This document shows positions 1 through 7,693 of a stretch of DNA of 40,835 bases, in pieces (the first letter of the stretch is position 1; every line of letters starts with the position of its first letter). The DNA comes from a candidate division TM6 bacterium GW2011_GWE2_36_25. GTDB lineage: Bacteria > Babelota > Babeliae > Babelales > UBA12409. The position numbers were made by a program, and so were the translations under genes. The notes below the pieces were generated by a model. The model was not told the origin of the DNA. It made no database searches and saw only the letters and a list, made by a program, of their open reading frames with translations. The DNA lies in the NCBI GenBank assembly GCA_000991575.1, contig LBRU01000013.1:1-40835 (forward strand). Reading direction: 5' to 3'.

Positions 1-33
1 GACTATCCATTACCCACATCTTTTTTTAAAATA
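1..33. repeat. Left terminal inverted repeat of the IS
   Basis: Begins GACTATCCATTACCCACATC and is the exact reverse complement of 1315-1347. The transposase stop codon (TAG read on the minus strand at 3-5) lies inside this repeat. Confidence 0.92.
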
Positions 34-1283
34 CGATACATTTCAACAGCTCCTTCAAGTGTTCGCATTCCTCTCCATATGACTTTCATACCAGGGTTGC
101 CATCACTCTTTCTTCCCAGAAAGCCTCCAATTTTAGCAAGCATGATAATAGCCTCTCGTAATGTTGGAGGTTGCTTTGGTTCACTGCTTGTTTTATTAAA
201 ATAACAAAATAATGCTCGCCATTCTGTATCATTGAATACTTTTGTACAAGGTTCATGAGGAGAAACACGCGACAGATATGTAGCATACATAATACGCCAA
301 GCAATTATGCTGTAAGCCGCAATTGCCTTGTTAAATTTTTCAGCATCTTCAAATTGTAGTTCCTCTACTTTGCAACCTTGTTTCAAAGAAAAGTGAAATC
401 GCTCAATAAGCCAACGCTTCGAATATGTTGTTACAACATATATGGCATCTTCTAATGTATTAACTTCTAGTGTCGTTAATATTTTCCAATAAATTGGTTT
501 ATGAATCTCTGTATTATGATTAATTTCTTTGGCAGAAACAATGTTAATTTTACAGGAAGGTAATTGAGATTTATTAGAAGGTGCCTTGATAATTTCTTTT
601 GAAAAACGAACTTCTAAATTTGCTATTCTTTCTTTTATTGTTCCAGAGCGTTTTATTGTTACATTCATCATTCCAGATGAATTCTTTTTTTTTAAGTTAT
701 CAAAAACTTTTTCTTGTTCAATTGACATTCTATTATAGTTAGACCTTATTATAAGATCTAAGTTTTCACTTCTTTTTTCCAAGAAAAGTTCATATATATC
801 AGCCCCTCGATCCGCGAGAAATATACCGTGATAATCGTTGGTTAAAGATCAATTGGAAGCTTTGTTCTTAATTTTCTTTTTCCATAATCTTCTGGCTTTC
901 TTCCCCAACAATCTTGACGAACAATGCCCAATGCAAGTTCTTCTTCTGTTGAAACAATCGTTGTATGAAGATTTAGGCCTCTCGCTTTTTGGTTTCTTAA
1001 AACACCGATTCTTTTAAGCTTTTTATGTGATGATAATACAATATTTGTTGAATCAGATAAAAAAAGAAATGTAGTTTCTTTTGGATATTGATGCATTCGA
1101 TCTATTGTTGTTTTGCTAAATCCATTTATAATTTTTTGTTCATCAATATTATTATTGGCAAAAAATCTATATGCACCTTTTGTTTCAGCCATGTTCTCCG
1201 AATGCCTCTAAAATTTTTAAAAATCTGTTCTTTAATCTTTTATCATTAAAATTCATATAACTTATTTCATTTTTAGCCCACAT
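3..1283 (-). pseudogene. Tn5-like IS4-family transposase, broken into three frames
   Basis: Three pieces together resemble a Tn5-type transposase. The N-terminal piece (1185-1283) starts MWAKNEISYMNFNDKRL, matching the N-terminal DNA-binding segment. The middle piece (842-1192) contains GAYRFF and the first catalytic Asp in FLSDST. The C-terminal frame is open from 848 to 3. It holds the second Asp in FLADRGADIYEL and the Y-(2)-R-(3)-E-(6)-K signature in YSKRWLIERFHFSLKQG, which supplies the catalytic Glu. Frame changes fall near 1190 and 845. At both junctions residues expected from Tn5 appear to be missing, for example a KES..W segment, which points to small deletions rather than programmed frameshifting. 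Summed length (about 415 codons) is below the usual 450-480. Probably inactive. Confidence 0.88.
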
Positions 1284-1314
1284 AAGCACACCCTTTTTTT
1301 AATAAGCTTCCTAT

Positions 1315-1347
1315 TATTTTAAAAAAAGATGTGGGTAATGGATAGTC
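1315..1347. repeat. Right terminal inverted repeat of the IS
   Basis: Ends GTGGGTAATGGATAGTC, the exact reverse complement of bases 1-33. The bases after it (ATGGCGAAC) would be the 9-bp target duplication if this IS behaves like Tn5. The left copy is outside the window. Confidence 0.92.
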
Positions 1348-1414
1348 ATGGCGAACGCTTGCTTTTATTTCCATTAATAACATATTTCAACGTTTATTAT
1401 TTATCGAACTCGCG
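1348..1414. repeat. Right-hand remnant of the dispersed MITE-like element
   Basis: Nearly identical to 25752-25815, with two substitutions and a 3-base indel, and ends in the same TTATCGAACTCGCG terminus. The rest of this copy should lie to the left of the insertion sequence, outside the window. Confidence 0.85.
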
Positions 1415-1421
1415 TTAACAT

Positions 1422-1448
1422 AAAAAAAGCCCGCATAATATACGGGCT
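1422..1448 (-). terminator. Rho-independent terminator after tRNA-Gln
   Basis: On the minus strand AGCCCG and CGGGCT form a six-pair stem around a short AU loop, followed by a run of seven T. It lies just downstream of the tRNA and would end the spoVG-tRNA transcript. Confidence 0.82.
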
Positions 1449-1455
1449 CAACTTT

Positions 1456-1530
1456 TGGCTGGGGCGGAAGGATTCGAACCTCCGAATGACGGTACCAAAA
1501 ACCGTTGCCTTACCACTTGGCTACGCCCCA
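1456..1530 (-). tRNA. tRNA-Gln (anticodon UUG)
   Basis: The minus strand folds as a full cloverleaf. The acceptor stem is TGGGGCG with CGCCCCA, the D-arm is GCCAAGTGGTAAGGC, and the anticodon stem ACGGT/ACCGT encloses loop TTTTGGT, giving anticodon TTG. The T-arm contains GGTTCGAATCC. Discriminator G is followed by an encoded CCA. It starts 17 bases after the spoVG stop and is probably cotranscribed with it. Whether Gln-tRNA is charged directly or through mischarging by GltX plus GatCAB cannot be decided from the window. Confidence 0.96.
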
Positions 1531-1547
1531 ACAAAACTTATTAATTT

Positions 1548-1811
1548 TTATTTACCTTCAGCGGAACGATTGTATTCTTCGATTATAGTCTTCTCAATAT
1601 CAGAACGTGTATCTGAATTAAGCGGATGAACTATATCACGAAAAGAACCATCTTTTCTTTTGCGAGAAGGCATCGAAATAAAGAAACCTTTATCTCCTTC
1701 GATTACCTTAAGATCTCTAATGATAAACGTGTCATCAAAAACCATTGTTGCATATGCTTTCAATCTACCGCCATCTTCAACTGGATAAATTTTAACTTCC
1801 GTGATTTTCAT
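1548..1811 (-). CDS. spoVG: SpoVG family nucleic-acid-binding regulator
   Basis: This 87-residue protein matches SpoVG along its whole length. The N-terminus MKITEVKIYPVEDGGRLKAY forms the start of the beta-sheet domain, and the core has FIIRDLKVIEGDKGFFISMP followed by the basic PSRKRKDG and the DIVHPL segment. SpoVG proteins bind DNA and RNA and act as site-specific regulators in Firmicutes and spirochaetes; the target here is unknown. The ATG at 1811 follows an AAAGGT ribosome site. The gene has its own promoter candidate and is followed directly by tRNA-Gln. Confidence 0.95.
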   Translation of the reverse strand: MKITEVKIYPVEDGGRLKAYATMVFDDTFIIRDLKVIEGDKGFFISMPSRKRKDGSFRDIVHPLNSDTRSDIEKTIIEEYNRSAEGK

Positions 1812-1909
1812 GTTTATTACCTTTAAGCAAATACTTCAGGGCCACCTACTTCTTTTTCCCTTACTCCATTTTGAAAAATTATTGTATTTTAATGATTTTC
1901 CTCCCTTAC

Positions 1910-1938
1910 AATCTATAGTTTCCATACTCATTTGTCAA
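1910..1938 (-). promoter_or_regulatory. Sigma70-type promoter for spoVG and tRNA-Gln
   Basis: Read on the minus strand: TTGACA (1938-1933), 17-base spacer, TAGATT (1915-1910). The -35 is a perfect consensus and the -10 matches 4 of 6. It is placed about 100 bases ahead of spoVG, between it and the rsmH stop. Confidence 0.65.
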
Positions 1939-1953
1939 ACTTTTTCACGCAAC

Positions 1954-2847
1954 TTAACAGCGTTGGGCAGCTCGTAATCGAGCCGAACGGGAAGATGGAT
2001 TTTCACCTATCTCTTCCTCCGTCGCCACAACAATGTTTTTAGTTAAAATTTCAAAACCTTTGTTACCCACCAAACAAGGATGTTCTACCAAAAATCTTTT
2101 CACCAGACGATCTTCAAGTGAATGAAAGCTTATACATACTAAACGACCCCCTTCACTTAACAATTCTAGTGATTGTTGTAAAAGCATCTTAATATTATCA
2201 AGTTCTTTATTTACGTAAATTCTCAACGCCTGAAAAACTTTGGTAGCAGGATGAATATGACCCCTTTTACCCAAAACAGATTCAATCAAATCTGCCAAAT
2301 GTTTCGTTCGTTCAATGGCATGTTTTTTACGCTCTTCGACAATGGCTCGCGCAATTTTGCGTGAATAACGTTCCTCTCCAAATTCAAAGAAGATCGTTGC
2401 CAATTCCCGCTCAGACGCATTATTTATAACGTAAGCAGCTGTCATTTTTTGATGCGCAGGAGACATCCGCATATCAAGAAATGAATCAACCGCAAAGGAA
2501 AAGCCTTCTTTTTCAAAAATTTGCGCCTGCGAAGTCCCAAAATCTGCTAAAATCCCATCCACCTGCGTAATATTAAGCTCCTTTTTAAGCAAACGCTGCA
2601 TTTGTGCAAAATTTCCCCACAAAAGGGTAATGCGTTCACCAAATTCTTCTTTAATTTCAGCAGCATGTTTTTCAAGAGCAACACGGTCCCAGTCAAACGC
2701 AATCACACGACAGGTAGGTTCTTTAGTTAAAATTGCACGCGTATGACCACCCCCTCCAAATGTTGCATCAATATAAATACCTTTTGGTTGAGGATTTAAA
2801 TAAAAAAGAACCTCGTTTACGAGAACAGATTTATGGTAACGATTCAT
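1954..2847 (-). CDS. rsmH: 16S rRNA (cytosine(1402)-N4)-methyltransferase RsmH
   Basis: The 297-residue protein begins HKSVLVNEVL, the family start, followed by the SAM-binding DATFGGGGHT at about residues 28-36. It then carries GILADFGTSQAQ, FLDMRM and the C-terminal LVCISFHSLEDRLVKRF motif and PSSRSARLRA tail, all characteristic of RsmH (MraW). The enzyme N4-methylates C1402 in the ribosomal P site. The start overlaps the murF stop in an ATGA, implying translational coupling. In most bacteria rsmH heads the dcw cluster ahead of murF; here it follows murF. Confidence 0.97.
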   Translation of the reverse strand: MNRYHKSVLVNEVLFYLNPQPKGIYIDATFGGGGHTRAILTKEPTCRVIAFDWDRVALEKHAAEIKEEFGERITLLWGNFAQMQRLLKKELNITQVDGILADFGTSQAQIFEKEGFSFAVDSFLDMRMSPAHQKMTAAYVINNASERELATIFFEFGEERYSRKIARAIVEERKKHAIERTKHLADLIESVLGKRGHIHPATKVFQALRIYVNKELDNIKMLLQQSLELLSEGGRLVCISFHSLEDRLVKRFLVEHPCLVGNKGFEILTKNIVVATEEEIGENPSSRSARLRAAQRC

Positions 2848-4313
2848 TGCATACTTATCTGTTTATCAAGAAGTTGTTCATCCAACAAAACGTCTGCGTC
2901 TTTTTTGGCCGCGGTAAATGAAACGGGGCGCTGTGCCAATTCATCGATAATTGTACTTAAGTGCATACCATGTGAACCTTTTACAAGAACAAGCAACTCT
3001 TTTTTCATCATCTTATCAAGTAATGATGATATCTGGTCAACGGATTCTACATAGGTAACATGCATATGCAGGGGAACTAAATCTTGTGCAGCCTTAATCC
3101 ACTTGCCTACTAAAATAACCTCGGCAATCGATGGTGTCTTTCTCAAAAAACGACCAATTTGCCGGTGCCAAAAAGAACTATCGACACCAAGTTCAAGCAT
3201 ATCGCCCAAAACGGCCACCTTACACGCTTCCGTTTTGACTTGCTCGAGTGCTAACAGCGCTGCTTTAACGCTTTCTGGACTCGCATTATAACAATCATCA
3301 ATAATGGTGCCTTTACCTTTTTTAAATGGTAAAAATTCAAAACGACTACCAACATTTAATGGTTGCTGAATCCCCTTAACAATAAATTGATCCTCAATAT
3401 GTAACAAATAACATATTGAGGCGGCAGCAAGTGCATTAAAAAGACGTCCTTCGTGGCTACTTTGTAAACGAACGGCATATTTATTTTTATAAAGTTTTAA
3501 AATAAAGCTTATATGATCACTGTTGATATGTACTTTTCGCGCTTGGACTTGATTTATAGATTTTGCGCCAAATTTGATTACTGGATGAATATACCCAACA
3601 CGAGCCAAAACATCTTGGTCTCCATTGACAATGCCGATACTATCTTGTTTAAAATATTTAAAAATCAATCTCTTTTCAGTTGCAATATCCTGCAAAGAAC
3701 CCAGTCCTTCCATATGACTATGTCCAACTGTAATGATAGCTGCAATCGTTGGTTTAAGAATATCAACAGAACGATTCATATCACCCCGCTGACTAATACC
3801 AACCTCAAAAACACCGACTTCATGATATTTGCGTAATTTTAAAATGCTAAGCGCTAATCCGATGATACTTGAATAATTACCAGAGGTTGCAACAAAACTT
3901 TTTCCTTTTAGATTTAAAATATTGGCAACCATTTCGCGCGTAGAAGTTTTTCCAATTGATCCGGTAATACCAACAATAGGAATATTAAATTGAGCTCGCC
4001 ATTTAGCTGCAAGCTTATATAATGCTTGATAGGTATCATTAACTAATAAAACCAATTTTTTTTGCAAAAAATTTTTATCAAGTTTATTCAATAAATCTTT
4101 TTTATCTTTATTGATGATGATACCTGCAGCGCCCTTTTCAAAGGCGTCACAAATAAAATCGTGACCATCAGCTTGGTTGCCCGAAAAGGCAATAAATATA
4201 TCACCTTTTTGTAATGTTCTGGTATCAATTGACAGATTCAGTTCTTCAGGAAAAACATCGTACAAAATCTGCCCATCTGACAATGCGGACGCAACAAAAT
4301 TTTTATCAAACAT
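2844..4313 (-). CDS. murF: UDP-N-acetylmuramoyl-tripeptide--D-alanyl-D-alanine ligase MurF
   Basis: MurF adds D-Ala-D-Ala to the UDP-MurNAc tripeptide, the last cytosolic precursor step of peptidoglycan. The N-terminal substrate domain has LSIDTRTLQKGDIFIAFSG. The central ATPase has the P-loop GITGSIGKTSTRE near residue 112, then EVGISQRGDM and the ligase motif DDCYNASPESVKAAL. The C-terminal domain has VAVLGDMLELG and VLVKGSHGMHL. I place the start at ATG 4313 because GGAG lies six bases upstream; an in-frame ATG at 4325 has no clear ribosome site. At 489 residues it is slightly longer than typical MurF (about 450). Peptidoglycan precursor synthesis is therefore retained. Confidence 0.95.
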   Translation of the reverse strand: MFDKNFVASALSDGQILYDVFPEELNLSIDTRTLQKGDIFIAFSGNQADGHDFICDAFEKGAAGIIINKDKKDLLNKLDKNFLQKKLVLLVNDTYQALYKLAAKWRAQFNIPIVGITGSIGKTSTREMVANILNLKGKSFVATSGNYSSIIGLALSILKLRKYHEVGVFEVGISQRGDMNRSVDILKPTIAAIITVGHSHMEGLGSLQDIATEKRLIFKYFKQDSIGIVNGDQDVLARVGYIHPVIKFGAKSINQVQARKVHINSDHISFILKLYKNKYAVRLQSSHEGRLFNALAAASICYLLHIEDQFIVKGIQQPLNVGSRFEFLPFKKGKGTIIDDCYNASPESVKAALLALEQVKTEACKVAVLGDMLELGVDSSFWHRQIGRFLRKTPSIAEVILVGKWIKAAQDLVPLHMHVTYVESVDQISSLLDKMMKKELLVLVKGSHGMHLSTIIDELAQRPVSFTAAKKDADVLLDEQLLDKQISMQ

Positions 4314-4405
4314 CACATTCTCCATAACGATGACTCAATCTCTTTATTGCATAACATGTGAACAACTTTCTCTTTTTTTTGCTCATTTGTCAAGGTTAAA
4401 AAACT

Positions 4406-6583
4406 TTATTCTGTTCTTATAACCTTTCGAGTTTTTCCACTTTCACCAGACATAATAAAACCGTGCAGTTCTAACGCTTCAATAATACGTGCAGAACGAT
4501 TATAACCAATCCTAAATTTTCTTTGTAATAATGAGATAGAAATCTCATCAACTTCATCTAAAAATTTTAAAACCTCTTTAAAAATTTCATCATCTTCATC
4601 GCGAACCGTTAATTCTTCATTTAAAACTTGATCCAATTGTAAGTACTCAACAGCCCGCTCTGCTTGAATATGTTTTACAATATTAGAAATTTCTTCATCT
4701 GAAACATATGCACCATGAGCTCGTTGTAACAATGATGCATTTGGATCAAGAAACAGCATATCGCCGCGCCCCAATAATTTTTCAGCACCAACAGCATCAA
4801 GAATGGTGCGCGAATCAACTTTAGAAGTTACACGAAAAGAAATACGACTCGTAAAATTAACTTTTATTAAACCCGTTATTACATCAACTGAAGGTCGTTG
4901 CGTCGCCACAATCATATGAATTCCAGCTGCACGTGCCATTTGTGCAATACGAGCCAACCATTCTTCAACCTGCTTGCCCGCTGTCATCATTAAATCCGCA
5001 AGTTCATCAATAACCATCACAATATATGGCATCTCTTTAATAGCTGACTCACCAAAACGAATATGATAATCATTGATACTGCGCACCCCTTTTTGCGCCA
5101 TCAACTCATAACGTTCTTCCATTGTTTTAACGGCCCACTGCAAAACCTGAATTGCACGTTTAGGCATCGTCACAATGGGAAACAGTAAATGAGGAATATC
5201 GGCATAGGCTGAAAATTCTAAGCGTTTAGGATCAATTAAAATTAATTTAAGTTCATCAGGAGTCTTTCGGCAAAGAAGCGTCGTTAACATCACATTTAAT
5301 GCAACAGATTTGCCAGAGCCGGTTGAACCCGCAACTAATAAATGAGGTAAATGGGCTAAATCAATAATTAATTCTTTGCCAACCGTATCACGCCCTAAAA
5401 CAAGTGGTAAAATACCGTGAAAAGATTCATAAGTCCGCGACCGAATTATATCAGATAGTAAAACATCTTCACGTTTTTTATTTGAAACTTCAAAACCAAC
5501 GACAGATTTTCCGGGAATTGGGGCCAAAATACGCAATGATGTTGCTTCTAATGCTAATGTTAAATCATCCTCTAATGCGATAATTCTACTTAATTTCATG
5601 TCGGCTTTTGGTTGGTATTCAAAACAAGTTACCACCGGCCCTCGTTTTATCGCTGAAACCTTCCCTTCAATACCAAAGCGCGCCAACTTCTCTTCTAAAA
5701 CAGCCGCTTGCTTCTTAAATAATTCTGATGCCTCATCTGCAAGGTGATCACGAGACAGGGTTTTAAAAAGTGTAAGATCTGGCAACCGGTATAATGGTGC
5801 CTTTTTTTCTGGATGCTCATCAGGTTTCACTTTTTCCATCACTTTTTTATTTTTCCCCCAAATCACATCATTTACCACATCATCTAATGAAGATAACTGT
5901 TCGAGTTGTTCATCATTAAATAAAACATGTGGGTCCTTCTCAATATAAGTACCCGAGATAAGCTTATAAATCCCCACAACAAACTGTATTAATGCTTGAG
6001 CAATATTTTTCATGCTTCTAAAAAATTTTCGCACTACGCTATTTTTTTTCATTGTCATTCGCACAAACCGTATGATGTAATAAACGGGAACACAAAACAA
6101 AAGTCTCGTTAAAATAACAAAAGAAGCAAGTAAAAAGGTAAACGCAGCAATTTTTATTACCTGATCCTCAACACCATTAAAACAACCATTAAGTCCTTCA
6201 CCAAGCACGCCCCCTTTTAATAAAAGGCCATGAAAAACAACACCAGAAAAAAACGTTGCAAATAAACACACGGCTCCAATAAAAACAATAAAAGAAATTA
6301 AACGATCCCACTCAACACGCCATAAAGAAAAATAAGTAACATAGGCTAAGTAAAAAAAGAAAAAAGGAATTATAAAAGCACTCAAACCTAAAAAATAAAC
6401 GAGGATTAAACCTAACGAATTCAAAGACCATATATACCAATCTGTAGAAACTGATAAATCAACAAAAAAAAGTGACGGCATATGCGATTGATAAAAAAGC
6501 AATGCATATAACAATATACCACCAGAAAGAACTAATAATAATGTAAATAAAAATCTTTTATATTTATGTAATAATATTTTCAT
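4406..6583 (-). CDS. ftsK: DNA translocase FtsK/SpoIIIE
   Basis: This is a 725-residue septal DNA pump that clears and resolves chromosomes at division. The N-terminal 200 residues hold about four transmembrane segments. A short linker leads to the alpha-beta motor with Walker A GSTGSGKS at residues 419-426, Walker B VMVIDELADLMM near 520, and ATQRPSVDVITGLIK. The C-terminal winged-helix gamma domain (LQRKFRIGYNRSARIIEALE), which reads KOPS-like polarity sequences, is present. The protein is compact, with a short linker compared with E. coli FtsK (about 1300 residues). It starts 12 bases after the uppP stop, so the two are cotranscribed. The AAGGG at the uppP stop is the likely ribosome site. 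Confidence 0.97.
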   Translation of the reverse strand: MKILLHKYKRFLFTLLLVLSGGILLYALLFYQSHMPSLFFVDLSVSTDWYIWSLNSLGLILVYFLGLSAFIIPFFFFYLAYVTYFSLWRVEWDRLISFIVFIGAVCLFATFFSGVVFHGLLLKGGVLGEGLNGCFNGVEDQVIKIAAFTFLLASFVILTRLLFCVPVYYIIRFVRMTMKKNSVVRKFFRSMKNIAQALIQFVVGIYKLISGTYIEKDPHVLFNDEQLEQLSSLDDVVNDVIWGKNKKVMEKVKPDEHPEKKAPLYRLPDLTLFKTLSRDHLADEASELFKKQAAVLEEKLARFGIEGKVSAIKRGPVVTCFEYQPKADMKLSRIIALEDDLTLALEATSLRILAPIPGKSVVGFEVSNKKREDVLLSDIIRSRTYESFHGILPLVLGRDTVGKELIIDLAHLPHLLVAGSTGSGKSVALNVMLTTLLCRKTPDELKLILIDPKRLEFSAYADIPHLLFPIVTMPKRAIQVLQWAVKTMEERYELMAQKGVRSINDYHIRFGESAIKEMPYIVMVIDELADLMMTAGKQVEEWLARIAQMARAAGIHMIVATQRPSVDVITGLIKVNFTSRISFRVTSKVDSRTILDAVGAEKLLGRGDMLFLDPNASLLQRAHGAYVSDEEISNIVKHIQAERAVEYLQLDQVLNEELTVRDEDDEIFKEVLKFLDEVDEISISLLQRKFRIGYNRSARIIEALELHGFIMSGESGKTRKVIRTE

Positions 6584-6595
6584 ATTAATACGCCC

Positions 6596-7372
6596 TTACA
6601 TCCATAACGCAACTATTATTGGTAGTAGCATATACCAACCGAGCCACCAAAGTCGATTCCTTTTTATTAAAAAATAGACCACATACAATAAAAAATACGA
6701 TCCAATAGTAGCAAACAAAATCCCAATCAAATAAATAGTATCAAAACACATAATTGGCGCTCGAGACAATTGATATAAACCTATTACTAAACCACCAATA
6801 CCAAGAGGAACAAAAGCTAAAAAGGAAATAGCCAGTGAATCAACTGGCGCTATTTTTTTAAAGCGAGCAATAAAATAGGTCGCACCTAACCGAGAAATAC
6901 CAGGAGCAAATGCCAATGTTTGTGCTAATCCAATTAATAATGCATCAATATAATGCCATTTATTAATGATCGAATCGGGCTTTATTTTTCTCAAACCAAA
7001 TAAAAGACATGCTGTAATTATAAAACCTACTGCTACCGGAATATTTTTTAAGAAAGGTCGAAAAATCAAAAATCCAATTAATGTAACAAACTCAACAATA
7101 AAGAAAAAGACGACAGGTCTTGTAAAAAAAGATCTTTTTACCCACATATCATGCAACACATCTTTCCAAAAATGGTAAAAAAAAACAAGAACAACGAGAG
7201 CTGTCGTACCATGTAATGCATAATAAAAAGGTGTTACACAACTTAAAAAAATAGTGTGACTACCCTCCGCTCCCAACAAAATATTTAACACCAAAAGGAG
7301 ATGCCCCGAACTACTTACCGGAAGACTCTCTAGCAGAATCTGTACAAAAATTATCAAAAGCAAAAAGTCCAT
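6596..7372 (-). CDS. uppP: Undecaprenyl-diphosphatase UppP (BacA)
   Basis: A 258-residue polytopic membrane protein that would recycle undecaprenyl pyrophosphate to the lipid carrier for cell-wall and glycan export. Motif 1 ESLPVSSSGH lies at residues 15-24 and motif 2 PGISRLGAT at 157-165, with the Arg intact (R161). Length and hydrophobicity fit the family. Aligned to E. coli UppP, the position of the first catalytic Glu (E17) is Gln (Q11, codon CAG), while E21 (E15), the motif His (H24) and Arg are kept. Activity may be altered. First gene of a minus-strand run with ftsK. No strong ribosome site precedes the ATG. Confidence 0.9.
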   Translation of the reverse strand: MDFLLLIIFVQILLESLPVSSSGHLLLVLNILLGAEGSHTIFLSCVTPFYYALHGTTALVVLVFFYHFWKDVLHDMWVKRSFFTRPVVFFFIVEFVTLIGFLIFRPFLKNIPVAVGFIITACLLFGLRKIKPDSIINKWHYIDALLIGLAQTLAFAPGISRLGATYFIARFKKIAPVDSLAISFLAFVPLGIGGLVIGLYQLSRAPIMCFDTIYLIGILFATIGSYFLLYVVYFLIKRNRLWWLGWYMLLPIIVALWM

Positions 7373-7442
7373 AACAAAAGCACTTTCGACTAACTACCTG
7401 CAGAAAAAATCGGCTAGCAGATCCATTTAATAAAATAAACTC

Positions 7443-7472
7443 TTTACAACTTTTTTTTATCATGAGTATAAT
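7443..7472 (+). promoter_or_regulatory. Strong sigma70-type promoter candidate for the first barrel gene
   Basis: TTTACA (7443-7448), 18-base spacer with a T tract, TATAAT (7467-7472), a perfect -10. A start near 7480 would give a leader of about 215 bases before the ATG at 7694. Confidence 0.6.
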
Positions 7473-7693
7473 GAACTATGCTTAATTGTCGACCTGGAAC
7501 GATTAACAGTTGACTTCGCTTATAAAATATATTAGCGTTTTGAGTAACAAAGTGTCGACAATCAGCATTGGGTGGTAGTAAAAGTCAAATCTTAAAGATA
7601 ACGGAAGGAGGGATACCAAAAAAACAGAAACAACTTTTGGTGTTGTGTTTAAAACAAAAATTAACTACATGTAAGTCCTAAAAGGAGTACTTT
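7473..7693 (+). other. Long untranslated leader of the first barrel gene
   Basis: The 321-base gap between uppP and the first barrel gene contains no open frame I can support. It holds the promoter at 7443-7472 and then a probable structured leader: ATTGTCGAC (7485-7493) is complementary to GTCGACAAT (7554-7562), able to pair across about 60 bases. A second promoter-like TTGACT (7510-7515) with 17-base spacing to TAGCGT lies inside it. An AAAAGGAG ribosome site stands ahead of the ATG at 7694. Confidence 0.45.

Larger units (their letters stand above)
1..1347 (-). mobile_element. IS4-family (Tn5/IS50-like) insertion sequence, degenerate
   Basis: A complete insertion sequence in outline: perfect 33-bp terminal inverted repeats (1-33 and 1315-1347) enclose a broken DDE transposase reading on the minus strand. 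The left end coincides with base 1 of the window, so the left flank and any target duplication cannot be checked. The right flank, starting ATGGCGAACG at 1348, matches the inside of the element at 25752-25815, so this IS landed in a second copy of that dispersed element. The perfect ends suggest recent movement, perhaps driven in trans by an intact relative, because its own transposase frame is disrupted. Confidence 0.9.

Noticed and set aside
842-1192. Programmed frameshifting of the transposase
   Set aside because: Two breaks exist, residues seem deleted at both, and no slippery heptamer is seen at the junctions.
1626-1826. Plus-strand frame over spoVG
   Set aside because: It lies wholly opposite a confident gene and has no ribosome site or recognisable features.
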